From Anaerolinea thermophila UNI-1 (lineage in GTDB: Bacteria > Chloroflexota > Anaerolineae > Anaerolineales > Anaerolineaceae), in assembly GCF_000199675.1 (NCBI RefSeq), contig NC_014960.1, forward strand, positions 2,480,001 to 2,544,000: a stretch of 64,000 nucleotides of DNA, in the 5' to 3' direction. Of this stretch, positions 8,689 to 17,903 are shown in pieces (position 1 is the stretch's first letter; each line of letters opens with the position of its first letter). A program made the position numbers and the translations under genes. Below the pieces are notes generated by a model, which searched no databases, was not told where the DNA came from, and was given only the letters and a program-made list of their open reading frames with translations.

Positions 8689-9648
8689 ATGAACCTGGAT
8701 ATTAAGACAGGCGTGGTTGTTGCCTCGTTCACCTTCCTGTTCTTATCGTTCTTTTCCTTCTGGACAGGATGGCGAACGATTCAAGCAGGGCGGCGACTGA
8801 CCTACTTCCAAAAACGGCGTCAACGCCTCAGCCAGGGATGGCGGTTAGTATTCTTCTCCCTGATCTTTTTTGCCATGGGAGTAATCATCAATCGATTCGC
8901 TGAACCAGTGGCTTACCGGTATTTTCCCCCCACCCCAACCGTGACACTGACCCCTACAGTGACTCTAACCCCCACCATTACCCTGACGCCTACCATTACC
9001 CTGACGCCTACCATTACCAATACTCCTTCGATTACCAATACCCCCGCTATGCCCTCTGTGGTAGCGACGCAATTCCTCTCCACCATCACCCCCAATCCTT
9101 CTGCCGTGTTCAGTCCCCTGGTGTTTGCCACCAAACTGGATAAGAGTTTTCAACCCGTTGATCCGGCAGATATTTTCAAGAACCCGGTTCCGCAAATCTA
9201 TGCCATCTTCAGTTATGATCAGATGACCGTGGGGTCGCAATGGAGTGCTCTCTGGTATCGGGGTAGCGAACTGGTATGCTTTGAAACCCTGCCCTGGAAC
9301 GGTGGTACGGGCGGTTTTGGATATTCCGAGTGTATAGATCCCTTGGGCGGCTGGCTGCCGGGCGAATACGAAGTGCAGATCTTTGTCGGTACAGAATGGA
9401 AACGCTCCGGACGGTTTACCGTAGAAGGTGAACCGCCTACGCCACAACCCAGCCGTACGCCAACCCGCACGCCCGTCCCTACTGCTACGCCGGGTCCAAG
9501 CCCTACCCGTCCATCACCCACGCCATCTTTCACCGGGACTGCAACCAACACGCCCACGGTGACGCGCACTCCCACCATCACCAATACCCGCCGACCAACG
9601 GATACGCGCTGGCCCACAGCCACGGCAACTTCCACCCCTCGACCATAG
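8689..9648 (+). CDS. Membrane protein with extracellular domain between Thr/Pro-rich linkers
   Basis: I do not recognise a named family. The 319-aa protein has two predicted membrane helices (about residues 8-28 and 52-72) joined by a short basic loop. A Thr/Pro/Leu/Ile repeat linker at about 82-125 encodes TITLTP units. A globular domain at about 140-248 is rich in Trp, Tyr and Gly and ends in a beta-strand pattern (GEYEVQIFVG...RSGRFTV), resembling an Ig-like or carbohydrate-binding sandwich. A second Thr/Pro/Arg-rich tail runs to the C-terminus. Such linkers are typical of exported Anaerolineae proteins. The role is probably at the cell surface. Confidence 0.75.
   Translation: MNLDIKTGVVVASFTFLFLSFFSFWTGWRTIQAGRRLTYFQKRRQRLSQGWRLVFFSLIFFAMGVIINRFAEPVAYRYFPPTPTVTLTPTVTLTPTITLTPTITLTPTITNTPSITNTPAMPSVVATQFLSTITPNPSAVFSPLVFATKLDKSFQPVDPADIFKNPVPQIYAIFSYDQMTVGSQWSALWYRGSELVCFETLPWNGGTGGFGYSECIDPLGGWLPGEYEVQIFVGTEWKRSGRFTVEGEPPTPQPSRTPTRTPVPTATPGPSPTRPSPTPSFTGTATNTPTVTRTPTITNTRRPTDTRWPTATATSTPRP
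8974..9018 (+). repeat. 18-bp tandem repeat inside coding sequence
   Basis: Two and a half exact copies of ACCATTACCCTGACGCCT, encoding TITLTP units of the linker. Looser variants extend on both sides. The repeat can expand or contract without frameshift. Confidence 0.85.
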
Positions 9649-9682
9649 TCTTAAGGGGCACCTCAAGGGTAGATTTCCAAAG

Positions 9683-10600
9683 TTAGAGGATACACCTGTG
9701 AAAATCGGCAAGCGCGCCAGCAATTTGTGCCCCGACGCGGGCATTCTGACGCAAGAGAGCAAGATTTGCCTGTAAACTGGTACCGCCGCTCAATTCTGCC
9801 ATACGCGCCAGCAAGAATGGTGTTACCCCAGCCCCATGAATACCGCGCTGATTGGCTTCCTGAACGGCTTGCTCAATCCAGCGTTCTACCTGCTCTCGAG
9901 GTAAAGCCGCTTCCACCGGCGGCGGCACAACAACCAGCACGGCGCTGGAATTCCCCATCTGCCAGTGTGTTTGGGCAATCTTCGCCACTTCTTCGGGACT
10001 GTCCGCACGGACATCTACAGGCAAACCGCTTTCGCGTGAATAAAAGGCGGGGAATTCATCCGTCTGATACCCAACCACAGGAACGCCGTGCGTTTCCAGT
10101 ACCTCACGAGTCGCCGGTAAGTCCAGAATGGCTTTGGCACCCGCACAAACAACCACCAGTGGAGAACGTCCCAATTCGAATAAATCGGCGCTAACGTCAA
10201 ACGGGGCATGACGATGTACCCCGCCAATACCACCAGTAGCAAACACCCGGATTCCCACTTGGCGCGCTACCACCAGCGTACCGGCAACGGTGGTCCCGCC
10301 GCTTTCTCCCCGTGCCAGGGCAATGCCGAAATCTCTGGCACTGATCTTGCGCACCGCAGATTCCTGCGCCAAACTCTCCAGGGCTTCCGCCGACACCCCC
10401 ACATAAACCGCCCCACGAAGCACACCAATAGTTGCCGGGGTTGCTCCCTGTTCCTGTACTTCCTGCTCCAGGGCATGCGCCAGTTGTACATTTACAGGAT
10501 AGGGCAAACCATGCGTGACCACCGCAGTTTCCAGGGCTACCAGAGGAGTTTTTGCATCTAATGCCTTTTGTACAGCGGGGGAAAGGACTATCTTTTCCAT
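9683..10600 (-). CDS. psuG: Pseudouridine-5'-phosphate glycosidase
   Basis: PsuG reversibly splits pseudouridine 5'-phosphate into uracil and ribose 5-phosphate, letting the cell salvage pseudouridine from RNA decay. The protein is about 305 aa, the family length. It carries ALETAVVTHGLP at the N-terminus, GVLRGAVYVG, ATGGIGGVHR, VVVCAGAKAILDLPAT with the likely Schiff-base Lys, and GYQTDEFPAFY. The frame could start with a TTG at 10612, but the ATG at 10600 has GGA 7 nt upstream and matches the family N-terminus. It follows psuK with only 4 nt between, so both salvage steps are encoded by one operon. Confidence 0.93.
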   Translation of the reverse strand: MEKIVLSPAVQKALDAKTPLVALETAVVTHGLPYPVNVQLAHALEQEVQEQGATPATIGVLRGAVYVGVSAEALESLAQESAVRKISARDFGIALARGESGGTTVAGTLVVARQVGIRVFATGGIGGVHRHAPFDVSADLFELGRSPLVVVCAGAKAILDLPATREVLETHGVPVVGYQTDEFPAFYSRESGLPVDVRADSPEEVAKIAQTHWQMGNSSAVLVVVPPPVEAALPREQVERWIEQAVQEANQRGIHGAGVTPFLLARMAELSGGTSLQANLALLRQNARVGAQIAGALADFHRCIL

Positions 10601-10604
10601 ACTT

Positions 10605-11561
10605 TCATCCAATCAATTGGTCGTAAAGGCTTTCCAGAGAAATCCCTGGGTACACCGGCCCGGTATGCCTCAACACTAGAGAGGCAGCAGTCACTCCAAG
10701 ACGGACACTATCATCCAGCGGAATATTGTTGAGCAAACCAAATAGTGTGGTGGCTGTCAATGCATCCCCTGCACCGGTTGGGTCAACCACCTTTGTACGC
10801 ACCGCGGGGACATGTCCACTGGTTTCAGAGGTAGCATACACTACTCCAAACGCCGCCAAAGCAATGATCACCACTTCAACCCCCTGGTTAATAAGAAACC
10901 GGGAGACTTCCAGGGCACTGGCTCGACCGGTTACATCGGGGGTATGATTGGTCAACACAGAAGCCTCTTTACTGTTGGTAGATAACAGGAAGAGATGCTT
11001 CAGGTAAGGCAACAAGCGCTCAGCGAGAACAACAGAGGTCGTATCGGCGCAAACAGGGACTTTCAAACGCCGCGCTTGCTGAACCACCACCTTCAGGGTC
11101 TTCGGTGGTAGATTCGCATCCACGAAAATCACGCTGGACTCGGCAAACAACGGTTCCAGTTCGCGGATATACGCAGGCGTCAACGCTTGAAGCACCTGCA
11201 TATCCTCCAGCGCCATTTTCAAAGTTCCATCGGACTCATATACCGCCAGATAAGACCCCGTGTCGTACCCCTTGACATGGAGGCTGGGAGAAACATCTAC
11301 CCCGCAGGAAGCCGTGTGTTCGAGTAAATCCGAACCAAAGGGGTCTTCTCCCACAGCGGTAGCCAACCGCACTGCTTGCCCTAAACGCGCCAGGTTTTCC
11401 GCCACATTGCGGGCTACCCCGCCGAAGGAAAATCGAATGCTTGCAGGATTAGCCAGGCGCTCGGTGACCGGCTCAGTAATTACGCCTACCATATCCAGCC
11501 CGGCGGCACCAATTGCCAGCACGGGACGATCAGCACGTTCCTGTAAACTTTCGAGGGACAT
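10605..11561 (-). CDS. psuK: PfkB-family kinase, probable pseudouridine kinase
   Basis: This 318-aa ribokinase-fold protein has the PfkB N-terminal pattern (AAGLDMVG and FGGVARNVAENLARLG) and the C-terminal signature with the catalytic Asp in VVDPTGAGDALTA. Position directly before psuG makes phosphorylation of pseudouridine the likely reaction. Sequence alone would not separate it from adenosine or sugar kinases. The ATG at 11561 lies 6 nt behind a TACAAT box with no ribosome-binding site, another apparent leaderless start. It is divergent from the UPF0104 gene. Confidence 0.87.
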   Translation of the reverse strand: MSLESLQERADRPVLAIGAAGLDMVGVITEPVTERLANPASIRFSFGGVARNVAENLARLGQAVRLATAVGEDPFGSDLLEHTASCGVDVSPSLHVKGYDTGSYLAVYESDGTLKMALEDMQVLQALTPAYIRELEPLFAESSVIFVDANLPPKTLKVVVQQARRLKVPVCADTTSVVLAERLLPYLKHLFLLSTNSKEASVLTNHTPDVTGRASALEVSRFLINQGVEVVIIALAAFGVVYATSETSGHVPAVRTKVVDPTGAGDALTATTLFGLLNNIPLDDSVRLGVTAASLVLRHTGPVYPGISLESLYDQLIG

Positions 11562-11567
11562 ATGTTG

Positions 11568-11573
11568 ATTGTA
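11568..11573 (-). promoter_or_regulatory. -10 box of psuK-psuG; leaderless start expected
   Basis: The minus strand reads TACAAT followed by 6 nt and then ATG. No clear -35 is seen at normal spacing. Confidence 0.5.
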
Positions 11574-11645
11574 TTACAGATTTACCTGACAGAATTGAAA
11601 ACTTTAAGTTAACAACCCTGTAAGGAAATCCTTGACAATTCTCAG

Positions 11646-11651
11646 TATAAT
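11646..11651 (+). promoter_or_regulatory. -10 box of the UPF0104 gene
   Basis: TATAAT lies 18 nt before the ATG at 11670, with GAGGGA as ribosome-binding site in between. The -35 is weak at correct spacing. Confidence 0.5.
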
Positions 11652-11669
11652 CCCTTTAGAGGGATATCC

Positions 11670-12686
11670 ATGAGTGTGACCAATCGTTCATTGTTTCGCT
11701 CGCTCTTACCAGGTGTTTTTCTGGGCTTTGTAGTGTTATTGGGACTGGCATTCCTGGGCGATTTACAGCACGTCAGTTCCACGATATTGGAATTCAAGGT
11801 GCAGTACTTTGGGATTGCCCTGGCATTTACCCTGCTGAATTATGCTTTACGTTTTGTGAAGTGGCATATTTACCTGAAGCAAATTGGCGTCCACCGACTT
11901 AAAATAGGGACAAGCCTGCGCATCTTTGTAGCGGGGTTTCCACTTGCCGTCACCCCAGGAAAAGTTGGTGAGGTATTAAAGGGGGTCTGGCTGATGCGGA
12001 AAACCTCCGTGCCAGTAGGACGGGGCGTTTCCGTGGTATTAGCAGAGCGGCTCAGCGACGGATTGGCTGTGGCTCTTCTTTCTACTATTGGCATTCTGGC
12101 TTTCCCCCAATACTGGATAGGTTTTGCCATCCTTCTGGCAGGCTTGATTGGGGTGATGATTCTCTCCCAAATCCGCCCTGCTGCATTATGGGTTTTAGAT
12201 CAAATTGAAAGAGTTGGCTTTCTCAGGCGCTTTTCTCAGAATATTCGCGAGTTTTACGAAGGGAGTTTTACTCTGTTTCAACCGGGTGTAGCGATTCTGG
12301 CAGTCGGTTTAGGACTGATTTCCTGGTTGGGAGAAGGAATTGGTTTTTATTTTATCCTCAGAGGCTTGGGGTTAGAACCGACATCTCATCTCCTCCACAC
12401 CGCTGTCTTTATTCTGGCTTTCTCCACGATCATCGGCGCGGTCTCGGCTCTGCCAGGCGGGTTAGGCGCGGCAGAAATTTCGATTGCCGGGCTGTTGACC
12501 CTGACGCTTCACCTCTCTCCAGACATCGCCTCTACAGCCACGGTATTGATTCGGCTGGCAACCTTATGGTTTGGAGTCTTCCTAGGGGTAATCACCTGGT
12601 CGTTCTCGCCCGACTTAACAGGTTTGGAGATGGCAAAAAGGCTCATCATCGAACCCAACACCCAACCTGAAAAACTGCTAAAATAA
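11670..12686 (+). CDS. UPF0104 / lysylphosphatidylglycerol synthase-type membrane protein
   Basis: This 338-aa integral membrane protein has about eight helices and matches the flippase-like domain of the UPF0104 (AglD/MprF N-terminal) family. Conserved features are NYALRFVKWHIYLK near residues 57-70, the G-x-P-x2-VTPGKVGE motif near 94-108, LAERLSDG, and SALPGGLGAAE near 262. Members are thought to move or modify lipid-linked groups across the membrane; the exact substrate cannot be read. GAGGGA supports the ATG. A second UPF0104 gene occurs at 40604-41656. Confidence 0.85.
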   Translation: MSVTNRSLFRSLLPGVFLGFVVLLGLAFLGDLQHVSSTILEFKVQYFGIALAFTLLNYALRFVKWHIYLKQIGVHRLKIGTSLRIFVAGFPLAVTPGKVGEVLKGVWLMRKTSVPVGRGVSVVLAERLSDGLAVALLSTIGILAFPQYWIGFAILLAGLIGVMILSQIRPAALWVLDQIERVGFLRRFSQNIREFYEGSFTLFQPGVAILAVGLGLISWLGEGIGFYFILRGLGLEPTSHLLHTAVFILAFSTIIGAVSALPGGLGAAEISIAGLLTLTLHLSPDIASTATVLIRLATLWFGVFLGVITWSFSPDLTGLEMAKRLIIEPNTQPEKLLK

Positions 12687-12691
12687 ACACA

Positions 12692-12720
12692 TTGCAGTGA
12701 ATTTATTCGTCAGGTAAAAT
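12692..12720 (+). promoter_or_regulatory. Promoter of the Ser/Thr kinase; leaderless start expected
   Basis: TTGCAG (12692-12697), a 17-nt spacer and TAAAAT (12715-12720) are followed by only 6 nt before the ATG at 12727. The predicted first transcribed base is the A of the ATG. Confidence 0.65.
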
Positions 12721-12726
12721 CAAGCC

Positions 12727-14859
12727 ATGCCTTTAGCCGCGGGAACACTTCTCAATCACCGCTATCGAATTGTGTCCATCCTCGGACAGGGGGGGATGGG
12801 GGCTGTGTATCGAGCGGTGGATGAGCACCTGGGGGTTCATGTTGCAGTAAAGGAAAACCTGTTCCTTACCGATGAATACAGCCGTCAGTTTGAACGTGAA
12901 GCCCGTATCCTTGCCGGCTTAAGACATCCTGGACTGCCTCATGTGACCGACTACTTTGTCCTCCCCGGGCAGGGGCAGTATCTGGTCATGGATTACATTG
13001 AGGGAGAAGACCTGCGCCAGCGCATGGAACGTGCTGGGGTTCTACCGGAAAACGAGGTCATTCTGATTGGGATCTCTGTTTGCGAAGCGTTGAATTACCT
13101 GCACACCCGCCCCCAGCCCATCATCCATCGAGATTTGAAACCCGGAAATATCAAGGTCACTCCGGAAGGGCAAGCCGTACTGGTAGATTTCGGGCTGGCA
13201 AAGATCATGGAAGGGAATCAGGTGACCATGACCGGCGCACGTGCCATGACACCAGGTTATTCCCCCCCAGAGCAGTACGGCACCTCTCACACCGATGAGC
13301 GCAGTGATGTGTATTCTCTTGGGGCAACCCTCTACGCCGCACTTACCGGCTCCATTCCTGAAGATGGGCTGAACCGTCTAACAGGAAAGGAACAGTTAAC
13401 CGACATCCGCAAATTGCGCCCCAAAATCAACCGCCGTTTGGCAGAAGTCATTGAAAAAGCCCTGGAAGTAGATCCCGATGATCGTTTTCAGAGTGTCGAG
13501 GAGTTCCGTCAAGCCCTGATTGAATGCAGTGAGGTGGGCGCATTCTTCAAAGAGCGTCCTACCATTTCCCCGCCTCCCCCGGAATTACTGGCAGAGGAAC
13601 TGGCTCAAAATGGTAATGTACAACCCTCAACCAACGGCAAACAGAAATCCAAGCGCAATTTCAGGAAACGCCGTCGATTCCAACCCGGTGTACTGATTCC
13701 CGTTTTTGCCTTGCTGGTGGGACTTTCATACCTGTTGTTCACCCTTCGTCCTGACCTTTCCCAAAGCCTTTTTGCCGGTTTTTACCCCTCTACCCCCTTT
13801 GTTGCCACTGAATCTGCCTCTGCAACACCTTCCTTAGAGGTTAATCAGGAAGACACTCCCATCCCTCCTGTGGAACAAACCCCGTCTGTCGAAGGGAATC
13901 AATCAACCGCCCCTACTGCCACAGAAAACGCCCGTCCGGTCATTCCGCCAACCTCCACAGAAACCCCTACACCGGTTTTCACCCCTACTGCCACTCCCCT
14001 GGGAGGTGGCGCCTCAGAAATTGCTTTTGTTTCTGAACGTACCGGACAAATGCAAATCTGGATGATGAGTGCGGATGGGAAAAACCTGAGGCAACTGACC
14101 AACATGCGCAACGGTGCTTGCCAACCTGCGTGGTCGCCCGATGGCAGTAAACTGGCGTTTATTTCACCATGTCCGGGTAAACGGGAAATCTACGAAGGAA
14201 GTGCCATTTACCTGCTGGCGATGGATGGTTCAGAACCCATTCCGCTTCCCTCCAGCCCGGAGGGGGATTTTGACCCAGCATGGTCGCCGGATGGCAAGAA
14301 ACTGGCGTTTACCTCGCTCCGCACCGGGCGTCCCAGCATTTTCGTTATGGATTTGCAGACCCTGGTGGCTCGGGAAATCTCCGAGTCGCGTTATTCTGAC
14401 CTCCAACCGTCCTGGTCACCCATCAGCCGGCAAATCGCCTTTGTCCGGCGTATCTCGAATAGCCAAATCTGGATTATGAGCGAGGATGGGGAAAATCAGG
14501 TACGCTTTAGCCCACCGGGAGATGTCACCAATTTCTTCCCCACCTGGTCCTGGGATGGTCAGGCAATTCTTTACAACCAAATTGTGGGTGGCTCCAAAGT
14601 TCCACGACTCGTCGGGATGCGTTATGAAGACCGCCAGAGTCCGCGGGAATTCCGCATCCCCGCCAGTGGCACAGTGGACATTGGTCCTGTAGGCAGTTTT
14701 ACCCTCTCGCCAGATGGCTTCTGGGTGGCTTATGAAGGCTGGCCAGACGGCACCAACCATGATATTTATCTGATGACCATGAACGGTGCGACAAACATTC
14801 GCTTGACGACGGATCCTTCGTTTGACTATTCCCCTGTCTGGCGCCCGGTCATTCGCTGA
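12727..14859 (+). CDS. Transmembrane Ser/Thr protein kinase with extracellular TolB-like propeller
   Basis: This 710-aa receptor-type Hanks kinase has a complete kinase domain: P-loop GQGGMGAVY at residues 20-28, Lys42 in VAVKE, HRDLKPGN with Asp136, DFG at 154-156, and SPPEQYG replacing the APE segment. A basic stretch precedes one membrane helix at about 321-340. After a Thr/Pro-rich linker (about 345-425), repeated PD40/TolB-like blades of the type WSPDGKKLAF run to the end. The propeller is probably outside the cell and may sense a ligand or wall component. Only the kinase activity is well supported. It ends 11 nt into the oppositely oriented desulfhydrase-like gene. Confidence 0.92.
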   Translation: MPLAAGTLLNHRYRIVSILGQGGMGAVYRAVDEHLGVHVAVKENLFLTDEYSRQFEREARILAGLRHPGLPHVTDYFVLPGQGQYLVMDYIEGEDLRQRMERAGVLPENEVILIGISVCEALNYLHTRPQPIIHRDLKPGNIKVTPEGQAVLVDFGLAKIMEGNQVTMTGARAMTPGYSPPEQYGTSHTDERSDVYSLGATLYAALTGSIPEDGLNRLTGKEQLTDIRKLRPKINRRLAEVIEKALEVDPDDRFQSVEEFRQALIECSEVGAFFKERPTISPPPPELLAEELAQNGNVQPSTNGKQKSKRNFRKRRRFQPGVLIPVFALLVGLSYLLFTLRPDLSQSLFAGFYPSTPFVATESASATPSLEVNQEDTPIPPVEQTPSVEGNQSTAPTATENARPVIPPTSTETPTPVFTPTATPLGGGASEIAFVSERTGQMQIWMMSADGKNLRQLTNMRNGACQPAWSPDGSKLAFISPCPGKREIYEGSAIYLLAMDGSEPIPLPSSPEGDFDPAWSPDGKKLAFTSLRTGRPSIFVMDLQTLVAREISESRYSDLQPSWSPISRQIAFVRRISNSQIWIMSEDGENQVRFSPPGDVTNFFPTWSWDGQAILYNQIVGGSKVPRLVGMRYEDRQSPREFRIPASGTVDIGPVGSFTLSPDGFWVAYEGWPDGTNHDIYLMTMNGATNIRLTTDPSFDYSPVWRPVIR

Positions 14860-15820
14860 GCAATTGATTTTGATATTTATCGGCAAAAAGTGCCGGGGTT
14901 CCTCCGGTATGCCAGAACAAAATGGTTTCACCGCGGTGAAAGAAGCCTTTGCGTGCCAGATCAATCAATCCAGCCGCCGCCCTTCCCGTGTAGACCGGAT
15001 CGAGCAACACCCCTTCCAGTTGTGCAAACAGGGTAATGGCTTCTCGTTCCGCCTCACCCATCACCCCATAACCACCCCCCAAATAATCGGCATTGACAAA
15101 CACATCCTCTGGATGAATAGTCATGGCTTTTCCCAAACGATCGGAGGCTTCACGTGCCAGAAACGCAACCACCTCCTTCAACTCTCGCTCGGGTTCATCG
15201 ATGCTGATGCCCAAAATGCGTCCATGAAAGTGGCGTCGATGCGCACCCAAGACCAGACCCGCCTGCGTACCTCCAGACGAAGAAGCCACAACAATCCAAT
15301 CAACGCGCTCAGACTGGATTTGCTGCAGCATTTCATCAAATGCCAGTGCATATGCCGCAGCCCCTAAAGGGTTGGATGCGCCTAACGGGATGAGGTATGG
15401 GCGCTCTCCCCGTGCCCAGGACTCGCCAAACACCTCGTTCAAAGTTTCATTGCGGGCGTCCTTGCTCGTCCAGAAAATTTCTGCACCAAACAGGCGGTCT
15501 AAAAACAGGTTACCTGAAGCCCGCGACGGGATCTCTCCATAAAGGACCAGTTTACACTTCAATCCCATCCGCGCGGCAAGCGCCGCTACCTGGCGACAAT
15601 GATTGGATTGTACAGCCCCCACCGTAATTAACGTATGTGCCCCTACACTTTGGGCTTCTGCCAGCACCAGTTCCAATTTGCGGGTTTTGTTGCCTCCAAA
15701 GGCAACACCGGTCAGGTCATCTCGTTTAATCAGAATACGCAACCCACCCAGATAAGCACCCAATCGAGGCAGGAACTCGATGGGGGTAGGCAAAGCAGCC
15801 AGTTTCAATCGGGGAATCAT
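14849..15820 (-). CDS. PLP-dependent D-cysteine desulfhydrase / ACC deaminase family enzyme
   Basis: Members of this tryptophan-synthase-beta-like fold degrade D-cysteine to pyruvate, ammonia and sulfide, or deaminate 1-aminocyclopropane-1-carboxylate. The protein (323 aa) has IKRDDLTG, then FGGNKTRKLE with the PLP-binding Lys, VGAVQSNHCRQVAA, and a Gly-rich phosphate loop SSSGGTQAG. The open frame reaches 15994, but the ATG at 15820 has GGGAGG 7 nt upstream and overlaps the preceding FemAB stop by 4 nt. Desulfhydrase chemistry releases 2-aminoacrylate, the substrate of RidA, and a ridA gene heads this same cluster. Substrate choice between D-Cys and ACC is not settled. Confidence 0.88.
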   Translation of the reverse strand: MIPRLKLAALPTPIEFLPRLGAYLGGLRILIKRDDLTGVAFGGNKTRKLELVLAEAQSVGAHTLITVGAVQSNHCRQVAALAARMGLKCKLVLYGEIPSRASGNLFLDRLFGAEIFWTSKDARNETLNEVFGESWARGERPYLIPLGASNPLGAAAYALAFDEMLQQIQSERVDWIVVASSSGGTQAGLVLGAHRRHFHGRILGISIDEPERELKEVVAFLAREASDRLGKAMTIHPEDVFVNADYLGGGYGVMGEAEREAITLFAQLEGVLLDPVYTGRAAAGLIDLARKGFFHRGETILFWHTGGTPALFADKYQNQLLSE

Positions 15821-16917
15821 ACAGAAACCTCCCGGCGTAATTTTCGCCGTGCACGCCAGCGCATCACATCCAGCAAACGCGGAATGACCCGGGTAAACAG
15901 GCGATATCCCAGCGGAGCGACCGGATAATCCCAGGCTCCCAGAGTGCGCACCACCTGCGCTCCCAGTCCTTCCTTGAATCGAAAGACCCCCCACATGGAG
16001 TCAGACTCATCAAACACTTCAGGCGCCCCCCACAAATCGTACTCCCTGGCACCCAGTTGGCGTGCCAGACGCATGGCTTCCCATTGAAGCAGGTAATTGG
16101 GCATTTTTTCGCGATGGACATCCCGCGACATGCCATACAGGTACCAGGCTCGTCCAGCAAAGACAAACAAAACCAACCCGGCTACCGCTTCCCCTTCTAC
16201 CTCCGCAATCAGCGGGTAAGCCATGCCTTTTTGCATGAACGTTGACCATACCTGCCGGTAGTAAGATTCCGGACGAATAATAAAACCATCCCGTACAGAA
16301 GTTTCAGCATACATGCGATACAGCAGTCCTAAATCGTGTTCGGAAGCCTGCCGTATCTTTACTCCTTTGCGCTCGGCAAGTCGAAGATTGTAACGGGTTT
16401 TGGGCTTCATCCTGGTTAGCCAGCCTTCTTCATCCCCTGAGAGATCCAAGATCGCAGTGTTGCGGAACTGGATTTGTTCCACGGCATACTGCCATCCCCG
16501 AAGGTTTAATTGGGATTGTACCCACTGCCCATCGGGATTTTCCCGCGCCTCTTCTCTGCCAGGAACTCCCCATCCTAAAACCACCTCAGGGTCAATCTTG
16601 ATAAACAGCGCCTTTTGGGTTTTTGCCAACCCCTCCAGATCGGCAATAACCCGAACCGCCAATGCTTTATCCGACCAGTTCAACAAGGGACCGCGAGGCA
16701 CGTACAAAAGGCTTACCGGTAAAGCAATTCCGCGCAGTTGGAACCTTCTGCGAAGTATCATTGCCGCGGCAAGAAGTTCTCCCTGAGGCGATTTCCAAAC
16801 CCGAGGGATGGGTTCCCAGCCATACGCTGACTTAATCTGCGCCCATTCCTGCGTTTGCAAAATCGATGCGCCCGGCAGATGCGCAATAGTCTCATTCCAG
16901 TTTTCGATGGAATTCAT
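15817..16917 (-). CDS. FemAB-family peptidyltransferase (second copy)
   Basis: FemAB proteins are tandem-GNAT-fold transferases that add amino acids, usually from aminoacyl-tRNA, to lipid-linked wall precursors. The 366-aa protein shows the family core: ILQTQEWAQIKSAYGW at the N-terminus, LLYVPRGP, RMKPKTRYNLRLAERKGV, a central MYAETSVRDGF segment and the C-terminal YDLWGAPE and GVFRFKEGLGA. The ATG at 16917 overlaps the previous FemAB stop by 4 nt; the open frame upstream is discounted. It is a diverged paralogue of the preceding gene, so the pair could add two different residues in sequence. Confidence 0.9.
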   Translation of the reverse strand: MNSIENWNETIAHLPGASILQTQEWAQIKSAYGWEPIPRVWKSPQGELLAAAMILRRRFQLRGIALPVSLLYVPRGPLLNWSDKALAVRVIADLEGLAKTQKALFIKIDPEVVLGWGVPGREEARENPDGQWVQSQLNLRGWQYAVEQIQFRNTAILDLSGDEEGWLTRMKPKTRYNLRLAERKGVKIRQASEHDLGLLYRMYAETSVRDGFIIRPESYYRQVWSTFMQKGMAYPLIAEVEGEAVAGLVLFVFAGRAWYLYGMSRDVHREKMPNYLLQWEAMRLARQLGAREYDLWGAPEVFDESDSMWGVFRFKEGLGAQVVRTLGAWDYPVAPLGYRLFTRVIPRLLDVMRWRARRKLRREVSV

Positions 16918-17903
16918 GCTCGACGCTCCCGCCCTTCCAACCAGCGATACAGAGGAAACAGAGGTTTCCAGAGTGGATATTCGCGGGTTGCGGCGGAGCG
17001 CCGCAACACCCCCCCAAAGCCACGCTTGAAGCGATAGACACCCCACAGCCCATCGTGGCGGGACTCAAACTGGGCTTCCAGCACCTCTTCCGATTCATCC
17101 GGCACACCCCACAAATCGTACCAGCGACATCCACGGGATGCAGCCCAGCGCATGGCTTCCCATTGCAAAAGATAGGTGGGCATGCGGTTACGCTCTTCGT
17201 CGGTGGAAGCACCATAAAAATACCACGCCCGCTCCCCGCGGGCAAAAACCATTAAACCCGCCAGGGGTTTTCCATCATACAACGCTACCAGCAATTCTGC
17301 CATTCCCAGAGGATGAAATAAGTCGTAAGCACGCTGATAATACTCGCGGGAATGCACCCCAAAGCCATCCCGCGCACCGGTCAGCGTCATCATGCGGTGA
17401 AACCCCTCAATGTCTTGAGAGGGTTGGACAATGACCCCTTTGCGCTCTGCCAGGCGGATATTGTAGCGAGTCTTTTGCTTCATGCGCGCCAGCCAGTCTT
17501 CTTCGCTACCTTCCAGGCTGACCACCAATGTTCTACGCGGTTGCACCGGTATGCCCTCCGGAATAAAGCCCGGCATTTGCAGGGTGAGATGATCTTCCTC
17601 TTCTTCCCAGGCATCGGGTTCAACTTTGAGAACAACCGCTCCATGCTTTCGGCAGTAAGGAAGGATTTCCCGCCACAAGGGAAGCCAATCCTTGCCTACA
17701 GGTCCACGGGGAACATACGCAATGCTCAATCCAGCCGGTAAGCGACGGAACAGCACCTGGGCGCCAGCGTCTCCGGAAATGAAATACACTGGCTGCCACC
17801 CAAATGCCAACTTCAGCGCCCCCCATGCACCGGTTTGCAAAATGTGCGCCTGAGGATGAGCCTGTAGAAATTTCTCCCACTCTGAAACGTTGACAATAGC
17901 CAT
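16914..17903 (-). CDS. FemAB-family peptidyltransferase (first copy)
   Basis: This 329-aa protein has the same fold and motifs as the next gene: HILQTGAWGALKLAFGW, IAYVPRGPVG, RMKQKTRYNIRLAERKGV near the middle, RDGFGVHSREYY, and YDLWGVPDE followed by GVYRFKRGFGG. Its start codon touches the stop of the dehydratase gene. Tandem FemAB genes downstream of a polyprenyl-phosphate sugar transferase suggest amino-acid decoration of a lipid-linked glycan, either peptidoglycan or a surface polymer. This role is inferred from family and context. Confidence 0.9.
   Translation of the reverse strand: MAIVNVSEWEKFLQAHPQAHILQTGAWGALKLAFGWQPVYFISGDAGAQVLFRRLPAGLSIAYVPRGPVGKDWLPLWREILPYCRKHGAVVLKVEPDAWEEEEDHLTLQMPGFIPEGIPVQPRRTLVVSLEGSEEDWLARMKQKTRYNIRLAERKGVIVQPSQDIEGFHRMMTLTGARDGFGVHSREYYQRAYDLFHPLGMAELLVALYDGKPLAGLMVFARGERAWYFYGASTDEERNRMPTYLLQWEAMRWAASRGCRWYDLWGVPDESEEVLEAQFESRHDGLWGVYRFKRGFGGVLRRSAATREYPLWKPLFPLYRWLEGRERRA

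Noticed and set aside
8935..9040. Short tandem repeats that could suggest a CRISPR-like array
   Set aside because: The 18-bp units are in frame, encode the Thr/Pro linker and have no spacers.
11632..11651. TTGACA followed by TATAAT upstream of the UPF0104 gene
   Set aside because: Both hexamers are perfect, but only 8 nt separate them, which is not a workable sigma-70 spacing. Only the -10 was kept.
15821..15994. N-terminal extension of the D-cysteine desulfhydrase-like protein
   Set aside because: It reads through the 3' end of the FemAB gene, while GGGAGG and the ATGA overlap fix the start at 15820.
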